Positions 11,252-23,600 of a stretch of DNA of 64,000 nt are shown here, piece by piece. A program made the translations under genes and the position numbers. The stretch covers positions 1,116,001-1,180,000 of the forward strand of contig JAUFSD010000015.1 in NCBI GenBank assembly GCA_033030425.1, given 5' to 3'. The notes beneath the pieces were generated by a model that ran no database searches, was not told the DNA's origin, and was given only the letters and a program-made list of their open reading frames with translations. The stretch comes from Verpa conica (Eukaryota; Ascomycota; Pezizomycetes; Pezizales; Morchellaceae). Each line of letters begins with the position of its first letter. The first letter of the stretch is position 1.

Positions 11252-11361
11252 AGATGTCCCTAGGACCTCAGGTCATAGTTTTTACTGCATACCAGATTTT
11301 ACACCCAGAATAATAAAATCACTTGAATTAAAAATAAAAATAAACTAAAGATGTCCCTAGG
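11252..11361 (+). mobile_element. 84-bp dead-on-arrival LINE stub with 13-bp TSD
   Basis: The body 11265-11348 matches the last part of the LINE at 5845-7788: both contain GGTCATAGTTT..ACTGCATACCAGATTTT and then ATAAAATCACTTGAATTAAA. It ends in an A-rich tail (AAAATAAAAATAAACTAA) and is flanked by AGATGTCCCTAGG at 11252-11264 and 11349-11361. This is an extreme 5' truncation of the same family. The tail has mutated, so it is probably older than the first copy. Confidence 0.88.
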
Positions 11362-11384
11362 GCCCCGTCAAACAAAAAGCATGA

Positions 11385-11497
11385 TGAAAGGAGGGGGATT
11401 CGAACCCCCGCGGGCTAGGCCCATGAGAAACCTCGCTTTATAAGCAAGAAAGTTAGAATACTTGAGTCACACACCTTAACCACTCGGTCATCCTTCC
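11385..11497 (-). tRNA. tRNA-Leu (anticodon CAA) with 33-nt intron
   Basis: The reverse complement starts GGAAGGA, pairing with TCCTTTC, discriminator A. D-arm TGACCGAGTGGTTAAGG. The anticodon stem TGTGA/TCATG (two wobble pairs) holds CTCAAG + intron + C, giving anticodon CAA. The intron is 33 nt and contains CTTG, able to pair with the anticodon, a feature known from yeast tRNA-Leu(CAA). The variable arm is GGC-CTA-GCC and the T-arm GGGGG-TTCGAAT-CCCCC. It lies 24 bp beyond the LINE stub. Confidence 0.9.
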
Positions 11498-11929
11498 ACA
11501 TCGTATTGGTGAAATTGTGGCATTTAAATTTTTTTTTTGCTAGGTAGATACGATAGATTGGGATGACCTTACGGCTAGTAATTTTGTTCCTACGGCAGTA
11601 AATGTGAGGGTAATATGAATGGAGAATACTCCTGGAAGCATGCTATTGTTGATTTCATTACTATTATGGTCTACACTTGAATATTCAAGATTTTGTATCT
11701 ATATACCCTTTCATAGCGGATCCGATCCCTCGTGGCTGCAAGCTCAATACGTTTGTACTTTCATGTTTGAAAATTGGAGATTGTTCCAAGTAATACAATG
11801 CTTACCTTTAGAAGTCACTATGAATATAAGAGTAGAAATAAACACTTCTGCAGTGACAAGAATAAACTAACACTAGTTTTACAGTCAGATCATTGCTTTA
11901 TACATTTTTGCGGAGACCATAGTTCTAAA
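11498..11929. other. Gene-less stretch
   Basis: Upstream of the tRNA and of the small coiled-coil ORF. No supported gene. The frame of the following ORF extends back to 11774 from a non-ATG codon. Confidence 0.4.
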
Positions 11930-12313
11930 ATGACACAATCACCACTACTTCTACAGGATAGCCAAGAAACCGAGGGTTTACGGCTTCAAGTAGCTAAGTT
12001 CAGAGTTACGGAGGCTCGAATAGCCTACCGTACGACAAAACTACAGATTGATAATATAAAGTATCAGGTTTATACCATACATCACTATAAGGAGGACCTC
12101 CGGAGCAGAATACGGAACGAACCGTATCGTACTAACCATGATGGTTATATGGACATTGAAGCAGGTAAGATGACTATTAAACTGTGGAGAGATGAGCTTT
12201 ATGAACTCCGGGTAAACTTACGGGAGCTCCAGGTGAAGTTGGTTAAAAATCGATTTTGGGTTGGGGTTGCTAAATTGGCGTTGGATTTGGAAGAAGTGAG
12301 GTCATGGTTCTAA
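11930..12313 (+). CDS. Hypothetical helical protein (127 aa)
   Basis: Single-exon frame starting at the first ATG of the open region (MTQSPLLLQDSQ). The product is charged and predicted mostly helical, with heptad-like stretches such as LWRDELYELRVNLRELQVKLV near the C-terminus suggesting a coiled coil. No signal peptide, membrane segment or known domain is recognised. It lies downstream of tRNA-Leu(CAA) on the opposite strand. It could be a small fungal orphan or a chance frame; the composition favours a real helical protein. Confidence 0.4.
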   Translation: MTQSPLLLQDSQETEGLRLQVAKFRVTEARIAYRTTKLQIDNIKYQVYTIHHYKEDLRSRIRNEPYRTNHDGYMDIEAGKMTIKLWRDELYELRVNLRELQVKLVKNRFWVGVAKLALDLEEVRSWF

Positions 12314-12779
12314 TATAGTGTGGTGGGATGATTAGTTAAGAGAGCATAATATTTATTAATTTCGTACAATATATTCAGTGCATAAGACCATAAGTATGTA
12401 GTTTAATAGAGAAGTAGATTGACTAAGAGCTCCGTAAGGTAGATAAGAAAGGGAATAAACAGCTTTAGTTGACTTTATCTTGTTAGTATAGGAACTTGAA
12501 AGTCAACTTTGTGGAAGTCCACTAAAAATATGTCATACGTTTTGGGAAAGTGCTTTCATGATTGAGTATAGTATAATTTCAAGTTTATATTTATTCATCA
12601 GATACCAAGGAAAACCAATCCATGCTGATAAGCACGTACTAAGTGAAAGATTAAAGCATGTAATTCAATAAATGACGGTTTCAAACACTGCCAATGACCA
12701 TCTTAGAATACAAGAGGTATAAATACCCAACTAAATCTCTAAGAATGAGATATCAAATCTCTACTAACCACAGAAATCA
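12314..12779. other. Gene-less stretch
   Basis: AT-rich spacer. Nothing recognised. Confidence 0.4.
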
Positions 12780-13244
12780 ATGGCAGGCTCATCAGCACAA
12801 AAGAGGTCACAGGTTTCTTACCCACGTCCTCGGGGGTGCTTATGTTGCCCAAATGGGAGGGCAACCTTTAGAAGTAGCTCTATCCTTATTCTGAGTATAA
12901 AATATGAGCCTGGTTGTGTTGCATGCAGTGCGTGCACTTGTGAGGAGGTGGCGATAGACTCCAGGGAACCGGATCGGTGGACGTTCTTTGCAAGAATAAA
13001 TAGTTCATGCAAATACTGTTATACCTATACAGAGTTGACCGAGCTTGCCCAGTATACTCCTGGCCCTGAGGTAAGGCGTCCATCCTTCAATCAACTAATA
13101 TGGGAGGGTTTTGTTTCCCCAATAGGAGATAAAGGCATCCCTGTAAAAACGTTAGGGAATGATTGGAGGAAACAAAAGCCATCTGTCTTGTGTAGCTCGG
13201 TTATTAACCGCTTGACATACCATCCCGCAGCCAATAAGGGATAG
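12780..13244 (+). CDS. Hypothetical Cys-rich ORF, doubtful
   Basis: A 154-codon ATG-initiated frame. Several cysteines occur in pairs (CLCCP, CVACSACTC, CKYCY), which could be a decayed zinc-binding region. No domain is recognised. Two short minus-strand frames overlap it. It may be a fragment of a dead mobile element or an unspliced piece of a gene. Confidence 0.25.
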   Translation: MAGSSAQKRSQVSYPRPRGCLCCPNGRATFRSSSILILSIKYEPGCVACSACTCEEVAIDSREPDRWTFFARINSSCKYCYTYTELTELAQYTPGPEVRRPSFNQLIWEGFVSPIGDKGIPVKTLGNDWRKQKPSVLCSSVINRLTYHPAANKG

Positions 13245-15184
13245 TATGTGACAGAGGACTATTTCTGTCTGGGGTAGTTTATGAGGGTGGTTTAACGTGT
13301 ATCTCTCTATTTAGGGTTGGTCTTGGTTTGGTGTTGGTTATGTGGCATTGATAGCCTTTTGTTTGGGAATTCTCTCCTTGCTCGTATCTTATTATTTCTT
13401 CCTAGTGATTGATGTTTAGAACGCGAAATACAGTTAATGGCAATATAAGGTCCAAGGCACATTTACCATTTAAGATAAGAATCGAGTGATAGACTATGAC
13501 GTTAAGACTCAGCGCCATTATACTTCTCACTTCTATTACTCTAATCTACTGCCTCCCGAGGGCTGTGAGTTGTAGTTCTTGCCTGTGATTATCGTGTACT
13601 CGTTTGGGCGGAAAGAATTTAGGAAGCTAGTTGTATGCCATTCGAGACATCTAATAGGGGTGTTTTATGAAGTGATAGGATACCGAATTATATTTGTTCA
13701 GTTCTAATGATATAGTAAAGAGTTACGGCTCTGAATTACACTTATCATTTCAATACTAAAATGATATGAAGTAATTAATTCTGGTTGTAAAAGACCCACT
13801 GTAGACATCATTTGTTAAGCGCAGCAATCTAGGAATATGACCTACTACCACCCATGCATGTAGTGAGCTTCCTTATAGTCAAATTAAGGATCTCATACTA
13901 TTGGGGACCTATTCCACAATCAAGACGCGACACCCCATGAAAATAAAGAGGTTTCTCCGTGGAATCACCACGAAATCACATTAGGAAACGGCCCATCAAC
14001 TTCCATAAAGTCACATACGGTTGGCTCTGAACCAGTGACTACCATACTATCAGAAAGACCTTGTAGAGAGAGGTTGAATATAAGTATTTACCATTTCCCC
14101 GGCCTGAACAGAAGTCTCTCATGCACTGATTTGATGACTTTCCGTTTATGTCATTGAAACACTTGCATATATCTTTATCTACTTGAAGCTCATGACACTG
14201 CTCGGGAACCGGGATTTTGCGACAGCAAATAACCTATGCAAAAGACGAAACTATTAGTTGAAAGAATTATGACTGTGTAAAGTACGTCTAGAGACATACA
14301 GCGAAGCCTAAAGCGACGACATCATGGCGAATGACTCTGGCTCTCAAGATCAAAGTGATGCAGAGGAAGATGAAGATGAATGAGACGACGCGGGTGGGAT
14401 AAAGCATTTTTGATGATAGGATAACTCGATTAAGATGTTCGGTGTTTTTCTAGGTAGGAGTTTGGGAATTGATGGATAAAAGAGGTACAACTAGAAAGAG
14501 AGTGACGTGATAGAAGCCGTTGGTCACCGTTCATCGGCTAGATGCGTAGATGTAGTACCTCTGATATCGGAATAAATCTTTCGTGTATGCGGTGTGACTT
14601 GCGCCTGGGAACTGCCTTGGTTAACATGAGATATTATTGATCAAATATAAAATCTAAGTATTCTTTGTTATATTTTTATTCCTGTTAGTATCATCACACG
14701 CCTATCCCTCACCTACTCGTGACTATAAATTCTGCGGCACAAAGAAGATGGAAGGGAAAGCACACTAGATTTTCGAGTAAATATAACATAATAGAGTATA
14801 ATGTTAGCCACTCACCACAGGTTGAAATACATAAAACTCGTTTGTGATCTATTGTCCACAGGCTTTTCATTTAACTATATCTCCCAACGAGTGTAATGGG
14901 GCGGGTTTTATTTCTCGTAGGCATTGAAAGGATAGAATCCCTTGAAACACTTGTCTTCATTCTCAGTGGGGTCACATGTGACAGTAACATCGATATTGGC
15001 ATGCGTGGCCTTTTGGATAACAACTCTTTTTATAGCACCGTATCTTTATACTTACTGAATTATCATGTACTAGACCATCAAGAACACCAGTTACCTTTGG
15101 GTTCAATATTTTTATCAATATAACCCCTAAGCTCGCTCTTTAATTATCAGATACCTAAGATATCTATCTTCTATCAGCTTGAGG
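13245..15184. other. Gene-less stretch
   Basis: Long AT-rich interval. A 19-codon acidic mini-frame (14324-14383, MANDSGSQDQSDAEEDEDE) and a 75-codon frame (14896-15123) are open but unsupported. Confidence 0.45.
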
Positions 15185-16009
15185 ATGAAACCTCTAAAGA
15201 TTATCGAACCCCCGTCATCTTCCGAGCCTGAAGACCTAGAGGAAGATTTCGAGCATCTGGAAGTATCAGGAGCCCCCGTGGTAAGCAGGACTGGCGAAAG
15301 CAGCACATCGCAAATGGCGATCATGGGGTATGGGGAAAGAAGATCAGTTGTCGGAGTACATAGAATACGGTGGGATATGGAGCGCAATGCATGGTACGAC
15401 CCCATTATTGATTCTGTGTTTATCGACAATCCCGATGGGAGACAGCAGTGGTATAATAAGAAACATAAAGTCTGGCTAAATGAAGAGGAGAATTGCTGGT
15501 ACCGGTGGTCCCAGCCGAGAGTAGACGTGGGGAAGGGTAAGGCTAGGGAGGGTACTAAACCGCGGAAAGTAAACGTCAAGTCGAAGAGGGATCTGGATAT
15601 TGATTTCTGTGGGATACTTCGTGACATAGGAGAGGATATGACTCCTCATACGTCATTCCTCGAGTCCGTATGTAATGACTTTGGCTCACTTGTTTTAAGG
15701 GTGCGCGGGAAGGTGAGGATACATATATATCACTACACACCGTTCAACAGGCCGCATGAGAAATGCATGACTACACATACAGTCGATACGAAAATGATGG
15801 TTCGATCATTATTTTATATGCATAAACTCGAAGGAGGAGTTGAGCCAACAGAGGGCATGGCATTGGAACAATCGGGATATTATGACATTGTGGGTGCTAA
15901 CAATAATGTTAAACCCTACTACTGGAATCCGGGTGATGAGACCACAATACAGCAGATTGGATGGAATTTTATTGGAGACGAAGCATGGTTAGATATGACG
16001 AGCTCCTAG
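15185..16009 (+). CDS. Hypothetical protein (274 aa)
   Basis: Single exon. The first ATG is at 15185 (MKPLKIIEPPSSSE), with an upstream in-frame stop. The N-terminal 45 residues are acidic and Ser-rich. Residues about 55-105 are rich in Trp and Tyr in a repeated pattern (RIRWDMERNAWYD, QQWYNKKHKVWLN, ENCWYRW), loosely reminiscent of WW-like strands. A basic linker (KGKAREGTKPRKVNVKSKR) follows, then a 150-residue globular-looking region ending DEAWLDMTSS. No family is recognised. Length, mixed composition and lack of low-complexity drift argue for a real lineage-specific gene. Confidence 0.55.
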   Translation: MKPLKIIEPPSSSEPEDLEEDFEHLEVSGAPVVSRTGESSTSQMAIMGYGERRSVVGVHRIRWDMERNAWYDPIIDSVFIDNPDGRQQWYNKKHKVWLNEEENCWYRWSQPRVDVGKGKAREGTKPRKVNVKSKRDLDIDFCGILRDIGEDMTPHTSFLESVCNDFGSLVLRVRGKVRIHIYHYTPFNRPHEKCMTTHTVDTKMMVRSLFYMHKLEGGVEPTEGMALEQSGYYDIVGANNNVKPYYWNPGDETTIQQIGWNFIGDEAWLDMTSS

Positions 16010-16803
16010 TTGAGAGTACCGGAACTCGGTGTCCCCACAGCAAATACCGGAACTTTCCTTGGGGACCTTGAGACCTTATCAGGCCTTTGATTATTTGGCT
16101 AGGTGTATAATATGGGGTGTGAAAGATCTCTGGTAACTAAAAGCGTACCACGGATAACAAAATAATACATCTGGATCAGTCCAATGCTATCGAGTTCATT
16201 AAAACTGTTTTGTTAGAATCAATTGTATTAGTTTATTTACAGTAAAATAAACTTAGTAGTTTCAAGGAAAGAAATTTTTTCTTTCAGGATGCGGGAATTA
16301 TATCGTTTAAAGTAAGTTTCATTATGATAAACAGGTCTATTTGAACATAGGTAGTGGTAGAAGATATGAGCTGTGAGAATCATGAATCATCACTCAGATC
16401 TCGAAGTGTTCGGGTAACCTCAAACTGACTTTACGCCCTTTGTCCCCGATAACCTATTACTGAATCTCTATATAAACCATTTGAGTCTGAAGTACCCGCT
16501 GGTCTTCCGTACTGGGGGAAACATACCTGGGTTCGATTACCTAGACTAAGACACGAGCTGGTTATAATAGGCTCAGTTATAGGATTCAGTACCGATAAAC
16601 ATAACTATTCTTTCTAGTACAAACATCTCTAAAAATATCTCGTGGTTTTGTGGAATACTAACTCCTCTCAAGCTCACCGTATATTGATTCTGTTTGAGGC
16701 TGCCTGTAACCTGTATCCACTACATTTTAAGCATTATCTCGTAATACCCCTAATAAAATTCTCTTCAGCAAAGAAACACATCACCTCCCAAAGCATTGGG
16801 CTC
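16010..16803. other. Gene-less stretch
   Basis: AT-rich spacer between convergent ORFs. Nothing recognised. Confidence 0.4.
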
Positions 16804-17268
16804 TTACCTCCTCACCTTCTTCAACCACCTCTCAAAATACCGCCTCGCCAACCGCTTCATCCTGGCATACTTTCGCCTATACGACTCATTCACCGGGATA
16901 TAATTCGGGTCCGGGTGCAGATGATCCGCCGAAGTCGAAGAATCACTACTCCACTGAAATGAGCCACTCCCTGATCTTCGATACTGCGTATTTGCTGGAG
17001 TATAGTGGGCTCTTGTCTTGTCTGTCATTATTGGTTTTTTTTCTAGTGGGACGTGGGAGGGGGAAGGGGGCTTGTATATATGTGTGTGGAGAAGGTTCGG
17101 TTTCGATTGATCATCTTGGCACCCAGAGCCTTCGTGGTGATTCAGGTGTGGGGCTGGGGGTATCTTGAATTTTGGTGGTGATTCTTCTAGTCTTGAAGGA
17201 TTTGGTGTGGTATGAAGGGGTGGGCATTGGTTTTTGGCTTGAAACATACTTTTATGGGGCTTGCTCAT
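16804..17268 (-). CDS. Hypothetical basic protein (154 aa)
   Basis: Minus-strand frame with ATG at 17268 (MSKPHKSMFQ). The first 90 residues are Pro/His/Ser-rich and probably disordered. The C-terminal 40 residues are strongly basic and amphipathic (SYRRKYARMKRLARRYFERW), ending KKVRR. No known domain. The plus strand is also partly open here. The helical basic tail suggests nucleic-acid or membrane contact, but this is speculative. Confidence 0.35.
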   Translation of the reverse strand: MSKPHKSMFQAKNQCPPLHTTPNPSRLEESPPKFKIPPAPHLNHHEGSGCQDDQSKPNLLHTHIYKPPSPSHVPLEKKPIMTDKTRAHYTPANTQYRRSGSGSFQWSSDSSTSADHLHPDPNYIPVNESYRRKYARMKRLARRYFERWLKKVRR

Positions 17269-17949
17269 TTACGTATATGCTGTAGAGGGGTCCTTTAGGA
17301 ATATATAGCAGGAGAAATTTCTGTCCCAATGGTAGGGCATACGATGGTGTAAGTTCCTGTTTCTGACTTTATATGTGCAAAAACATATAAATATGATGGT
17401 ACTATTCCTATCGTAACTAGTTAGGTATTTTATTTCGAGAATTAGTGAGTAATAGGCTCTAGGAATCAGTTTGAGAGTACTTCGTCATATCAATATACCT
17501 ACTTATAGTAACATCTTTTAATTATATTTAATAAGTTAGAACATTGCCTATCCGCTCGTATGTACTTACCTTTAGAAAGAAAGAGCACTAACAGCTCGGT
17601 CGTGTACTTCTACTCTTTAAAGCAGTAAATTGACATAGCATATATCCATGGTGTGTTTCGTCTCGACCACATGTATGGACCTGGGCCACGCTTATTATAT
17701 AGAGGACAGTGGTGATGGTTCTATCTTAATATCCTTCATAGTTATCGGCCAACATTCATAGTTTCTTGTATGATTAAAAACTATAACCCATCATGACGGA
17801 AGCCACTAGTAGGTGTATATTGACGTTTGTGGATTTCTCCCCAAGCAACTCGTATGGAAAGTCTTGCTTTCTTTAGCCATCAAGAACCGGGTCTTTAAGC
17901 AGGTGGCTCGGCAATAGCAGGCTCGGACAAACAGCTATATCATCACCCT
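17269..17949. other. Gene-less stretch
   Basis: AT-rich spacer. Nothing recognised. Confidence 0.4.
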
Positions 17950-18760
17950 GGTTGTGTTCACCTCCGGAATCTCAGCTATCACTGATTCTGATGTTGAAAG
18001 GGCCATTGTTATTCTTGCCATAAGTACATTCTTGGGGTTATCCGTTTACCCCAGCATCCTTTGCCCCGTTTTGTGTCTCTCACCAGCTAGAAAATACTAT
18101 CAGCACAATCCTTCACTGTCAAAAGGGGGTGGAGATTCAGCCACACTTACTCACCTACACTTAGACTGTTCTTTCGCGAATATCGGAGGCTTCCTTTGCC
18201 AGGGTTGATTCTTGTCTAAAATCCCAGAGAATTATTTCTTGACTAGCTCTACTATTGTTTCTTTGCTATGTTTGCCATATACTCTGGAATTAAGCTTTCC
18301 CATAGATCCGGCGGTGTCTCAGTTTCTCAATTTACCGCCCTTTGTACCAATGCCATACCATACCGATAGCTGTAGGACTCTAAGAACTTCAATGCAATTG
18401 ATTGATCAGCCATTCGGGCTTGGTCTGTGCTCTCTCGGAAACCAATAAGTAGCGACTCAATATATTCCACTCTTCCTGATAAGGGTTCTCTTTCTATATA
18501 TTTGTTCTTGGGTCAGTATCATCGCTGCATATCAAAATCTGATGTCAGATAACTCACCTATTCCAGGTACTAATAGTACCGGATCTGCCTCTTTCCACCG
18601 CCTTCTTTAAACCAAGAACAGTAATGGTTTCACCTCGGAAGGCAGGTACCACTTTATTCTTTACAGGGCAAAGAATTTTCTCATGTCTTCTCCGCACAGT
18701 ACATTAAACTCCAGTGGCTCTACCAACCAGTGCATTATTTAAGGTATTGTGTTATGTGTT
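17950..18760 (-). pseudogene. Decayed coding remnant, possibly retroelement gag
   Basis: On the minus strand, protein-like stretches are broken by stops and frame changes. The clearest, near 18310-18450, reads GFRESTDQARMADQSIALKF followed by LESYSYRYGMALVQRAVN and a stop. The plus strand is also open in two abutting frames (17954-18448) without domain features. Composition fits a mutated gag-like or host gene fragment. The family is uncertain. Confidence 0.3.
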
Positions 18761-20694
18761 GCAAGGTTAGGGTAATCGTCACGGTAGTGACGGTATAGCA
18801 CGAAGGAACCCGGGTTCGTTGTCGGAAATGACCACCCAGTGTTTTTGGAAGAGTCATGGCTGGTTGGTATCCCCAAGGTCTCCGGGTGTCCCCTGGAGAC
18901 ACTACCGTACGATGCTTTGTATACCCGGAAAATATATATATGATCCTCTAAGAATTTAATCTTTATTGTAACTTTTACACCAGAGCGACCGGAGAGGATG
19001 CATATACTGGGCCCCGGTTCACAGTCATGATAAGCTATTCTGAAGGGTTGTTTCTTTCTTGCCTATACGTTTTGTTGTCCCAGGCTTGCCGGAGTCTGTC
19101 GTCAGATACCTCCTTCGCTCTGCCCACGCCGTGACCTTATTATAGTCTCCACTGATGTTTAATTCGCGCGAGTTCAGGGTTGCAGGGTAGACTATCCTTA
19201 TTGAGAACATGTTTCGGAAGAGGACTCACAGTCTGGGTTTCGTGGGCGGGGTCGGACAAAGGGCCTGTCAAGGGTGTGATAGATGATAAAGGTGGGTGAT
19301 GGCATAGGTAAGGTGAGGTGAGGAGCATCGCTGGAGTTTTATTTATCCTTGGAAAAATAGAGGGGCAATTATCTCGGCGTCAGTTCTAGCTCAACTATGG
19401 GGTTGAGTTTACCACAACGCAGGAATAGATTGTGCCCACATCCCACCAGTATTTTCCGGGTGTACTGGCATTTGATACGCGTTGTATAAGCGGTAGAGGC
19501 ATTATACATAAAGGGTTTTCTATACCGGGTAAACGCAGCAAATATCCGTTTGTTCTCGGCCTGTATAGAGCACTGTAGCTCTCCTCTAGGTTTATATAGA
19601 GGATTAATTAGATTTAGACTACGCTTTCACTTTTAGCACAATAAACCAAGGGGATTGGAAGTATGTAGGAGACTTTTCCGCGGAAGTTGGCTGCACGGGG
19701 CTCCATTAGTTCATAAGTATCAGGATGAACCCTAAATCATGTAAAAAAAAGCTTCAGAACTATATAATAATTTATCATTGCGGATAATATACAAACATTA
19801 CTGATTTCTTAATTCCACCGGTTTACCATATTTATTATTGAACAAAGTTTCTGTTATAATATGGTTATAATTGTTATTATTCTCGAATAGCTAAGTTGAG
19901 GTTCTATATGTTAGTATAGGAAGCTCCAATCCTCATATATATAGCAATGTATCCCTCAATAATTGATTAGAGGGATACATCAGTAGTGCTAGAACCGAGT
20001 GATATATCGTGCTTATGGAACTGACCAGGCACATAAACTTGTGAATGGAAGGTGATAGAACAATTTGCACACTTGAAATAACTAGTGTTTCCCTATTCTA
20101 AATCAAATTCTATCTCACACCTTAGTAGAGCTCCAACCTAAGGTACTACTAGGGATACCGTTGTGGGGTTGATAAGGGTGTATAGAACCGAGAATTGCAC
20201 GACCTTGGCACTCGATTCTCTTGGTATGTTCTGCTAAGTTAAAGACTGGTAGTTATTATGTCTGTGTTCGGTCCGGTTATAATAGGAACATACCTCGCGA
20301 GTGGTTTCGAGAAGGCGGGTAAGCGGACAATTCTCCAAATCGGTTCCGGGTGGGGTGCAGGAACCCTAGCCCTGAGTATATTCTAGATCCCCCCCTACCA
20401 CAGGTCTCCTTTCTCACTCCATGTGTTTCACCCAGCACAAGGTTCATCTTCACTGCTCGACTCATCGGAAGCTGTTTCATATCCCATAGTCAGTCCCACC
20501 CGTCATAATCACTCTGCTCATATATCCTCTATCTTAGGCCCTTAGCCCTTGCTGGTTATACAATCACCCTCCGGGATATTGGCTGTATTTGTTAGTGACG
20601 CAGCTCAAGGGAGGTATTTTACAGGCCCATCACCTGAAAGATACCATTTGATGATCGCACTCTAGAGCAATCCAAAGCTGATAAGCTGGTAGAA
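18761..20694. other. Gene-less stretch
   Basis: Contains only short minus-strand frames (19025-19328, 20277-20480) without recognisable domains. The AT-rich part at 19740-20000 may be decayed repeat sequence. Upstream region of the VWA gene at its right end. Confidence 0.4.
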
Positions 20695-23600
20695 ATGGCT
20701 TCAATTTCACACACCCACCGACCTGAGGCCACCTATCGCCTGCCACTGCTTGTATCACCGCTTAGGCACAAATCACCCTCACTACCAGCTATGCGGCACT
20801 CACCCAGTCTCCAAACTCTGAACTTTCATCCTCTAGGGCTTCAGCCATTAAACGCTTTCAGGGCCAGTCTGCCAGTCTGTAGTTTCCCTGAAACCATGAT
20901 TGAAGATAACGATCCAACCCCACGACCACTTCGTATCAAGAAGCTTCGAAACTCGCCATCGCTACCATTGGGTGTGGTTGGTATACAAGACTCCAGGCCA
21001 ACACCACATTTCACTCGCCGGCAACCACCGCAACCACCACAACCACCTCAACCTAGAACCTTTCTTGGGCTTTCTTTCCCGCCGCAGCCAAAACCGCGAA
21101 GTAGTTCGACAGGAGTTTTGAATGGTAATAGTGGCCAATCTTCGAGTACTTCTAGTAATCTGGCATCTGGGGTAAGGACAATCAGAAGGTCTTCCACTCA
21201 ACATAATGTCACGAGAGGAGAGCTGCCAGGTGCGGGTATGGCGTGGCTAAAAAGGCCACAGGGATCTCGACCAGTGGAGGGTGTGCCCATCACCACTGCC
21301 CAGAGCTCTGGGATAGGTGGAAATTTCCTCGATGATATGTCTACTCCAAGATCGGGATATGTGACGGCCCCAACGCACTGCTCGACAGTATTACCTGGAA
21401 GTAGAAATAGTAGTGGTGATGCCACAGCCGGGAGTTCGTTCCGCTCGTCCTCTTATCCCTCTCCAGAGACGAAACTATCCATATCTCCAGAACAACAGGA
21501 CCTGGAAGTTCTTGAGCGTGGAAAAAAAGGGGCTTCCAAACTTCGAAGAGCTTCCAGTACTGGTGGAGCACATGGAAACACGAGGAATAAAGTCGAAGAA
21601 AAAAATGAGAATAAAGCTGTCAAAGACCAAGTTTATAATGAGCCTACTGAAAAGCTTGTATCGAAAGGCTGGAAAGAGAAGATGTTCTCGAGAGACTTCT
21701 TCACTCGAGCTAGTGGAGGGAATAACCTGAAGAAAGAAGTAAAAGCAAAAGCAAGGGACAGAAGCGGCAGTTTCTCCTCATCAACAACGGCAAAGACCGT
21801 TGCGATCCCTAGGCCACTGACGGCTGGAGGGAGACCTAGCCCCATGAAGCGGGTTGATATCCCTAGTAATCATAGTTGGTGTGAGCGCAGTGACGATACT
21901 AAGTGGAAATTTGATGAGAGCGACGGGAGATATAATACCGGAAGCTTCCTCGGCAATGTGAATAAAGGTACATTTAATGACAGTGTTTTAGGGATATTCG
22001 AAGGTAGTGTCGGTGATAGGACACGGACAAAGCTGAAAAAAGCAAGCCATTGGAAGCCCCCAATGTTACATCTCCAGATGGAAGTTGTTTCAGAGACAGA
22101 GAAGGTACCGATTTCTGACCAAAGATCCCAGGTGAATGATAAAGTTGTGTGGGTGTCTGTTGAACTTGATGGGAAAGTTGACGGTGGTACCGAAGCCTTT
22201 GAAGGAAGCAAAGTTGGCTTAGATGTTGGAATACTGATTGATACATCGTAAATCCTCTCACTCATAATATAGATACGTGTGAGAGGGGATGACTTAGGGT
22301 TATTACAGTGCATACACTTCGAGTACATCATTTGCCAGCATGAAACTTTACGCCAAGAGAATTGTTGAGGCCATGGAAACGTCACGAGATCGGGTGGCTG
22401 TAATGACATTTCCGAGTGGATCGTCTAAGACTGGAATCGCCTCAGTGAGGCCAGACACTATCCATGTTCTGAACTCCTCCGGGAGTGTTGCAAAAAGGCA
22501 GCTCATGGATGATATTGCAGCGCTCAGCCAGAATAAGTGGTCCACTGATCCGATATCCAGAAACGTCCGGGCAGCTATTCAGGCATCCGTTAGAAAGCTA
22601 AAAGGAATGCCCCTCGATACAAACCGCTATGGAACCCATCGGCATGGACATCTCTTCTTGTTGACTACAAAACTGGATGAAGCGGAGGTAGAGTTACTGC
22701 CAGAAGTATTCTTTGGTGAGATACAAATTCATATAATGGGTATTGGGCCACTATTCTGGCCTAGGAATGGAATGGGGTCTACGGGGTGGTGCATTCCGAC
22801 AGGGACTCTTGGGACACGCCCTAGCCCAACAAATAAAGGATTAACTTCAGATGAAGGGAGGCTGGGTATAACAAAAAATGAGGAGGTCACGATAGAGGAG
22901 ATCATCCGCCTCCTCAGAACAGCCGTTGACTTGGGGGTTTTATATGAGGTCCTCATTGAGCTTGATGCTGGGGAGCATTGTACAGTCCGGGCGGTGATGG
23001 GAGATCTACGATATCAGAAGTTTGTTCCAGGAGAAAAGAGAACTCTGCTGGTACAAGTCCATGTTGGAGAGATTCCAACACCTGATATTACGGGTCACTT
23101 TGACCGCAATGGTAACCATGAAGCTATGCCTCGGTGGGTAATTCTTGAAAGGCAGCTAGAAGCAACTCTTGGAGAGTTGCAGGGCCGCCTTTTAACAGTA
23201 CGTGCAACATATCGCCATACAAATTTTCCAAAGACGACACAATTTACTACAACAAAAAGTGTAGACATTTCGAGATTTGCTGAGGATTCACTTTGGAGAT
23301 TTTCTCCCACAGGGAATAAACTTATCAATAAGGAAGAGTCACCTCCTACCCCGTCAATCACTCCAGGGAACTACGTGAAAAAGGTTCTAATCCAGCGCGT
23401 GGCTAGTATGCATAGCAGCCCCACTCGAGCATTGAAGGCAGTTCAGGAAATTCCAAATGCAGCATCCATTAGAGGGATTGACCTCTCAGATATATTCCGG
23501 GAGCTCCTCTATATGGAAAGAGTTGAACGAAGGTTTCAGGAGACTAGAGCTAGCCTAGGTGATATACCACGGAGGGGAGCAGCCAATTATGCAGATGCCA

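Noticed and set aside
14324..14383. 19-codon acidic mini-ORF
   Set aside because: Too short, with no conserved context to support it.
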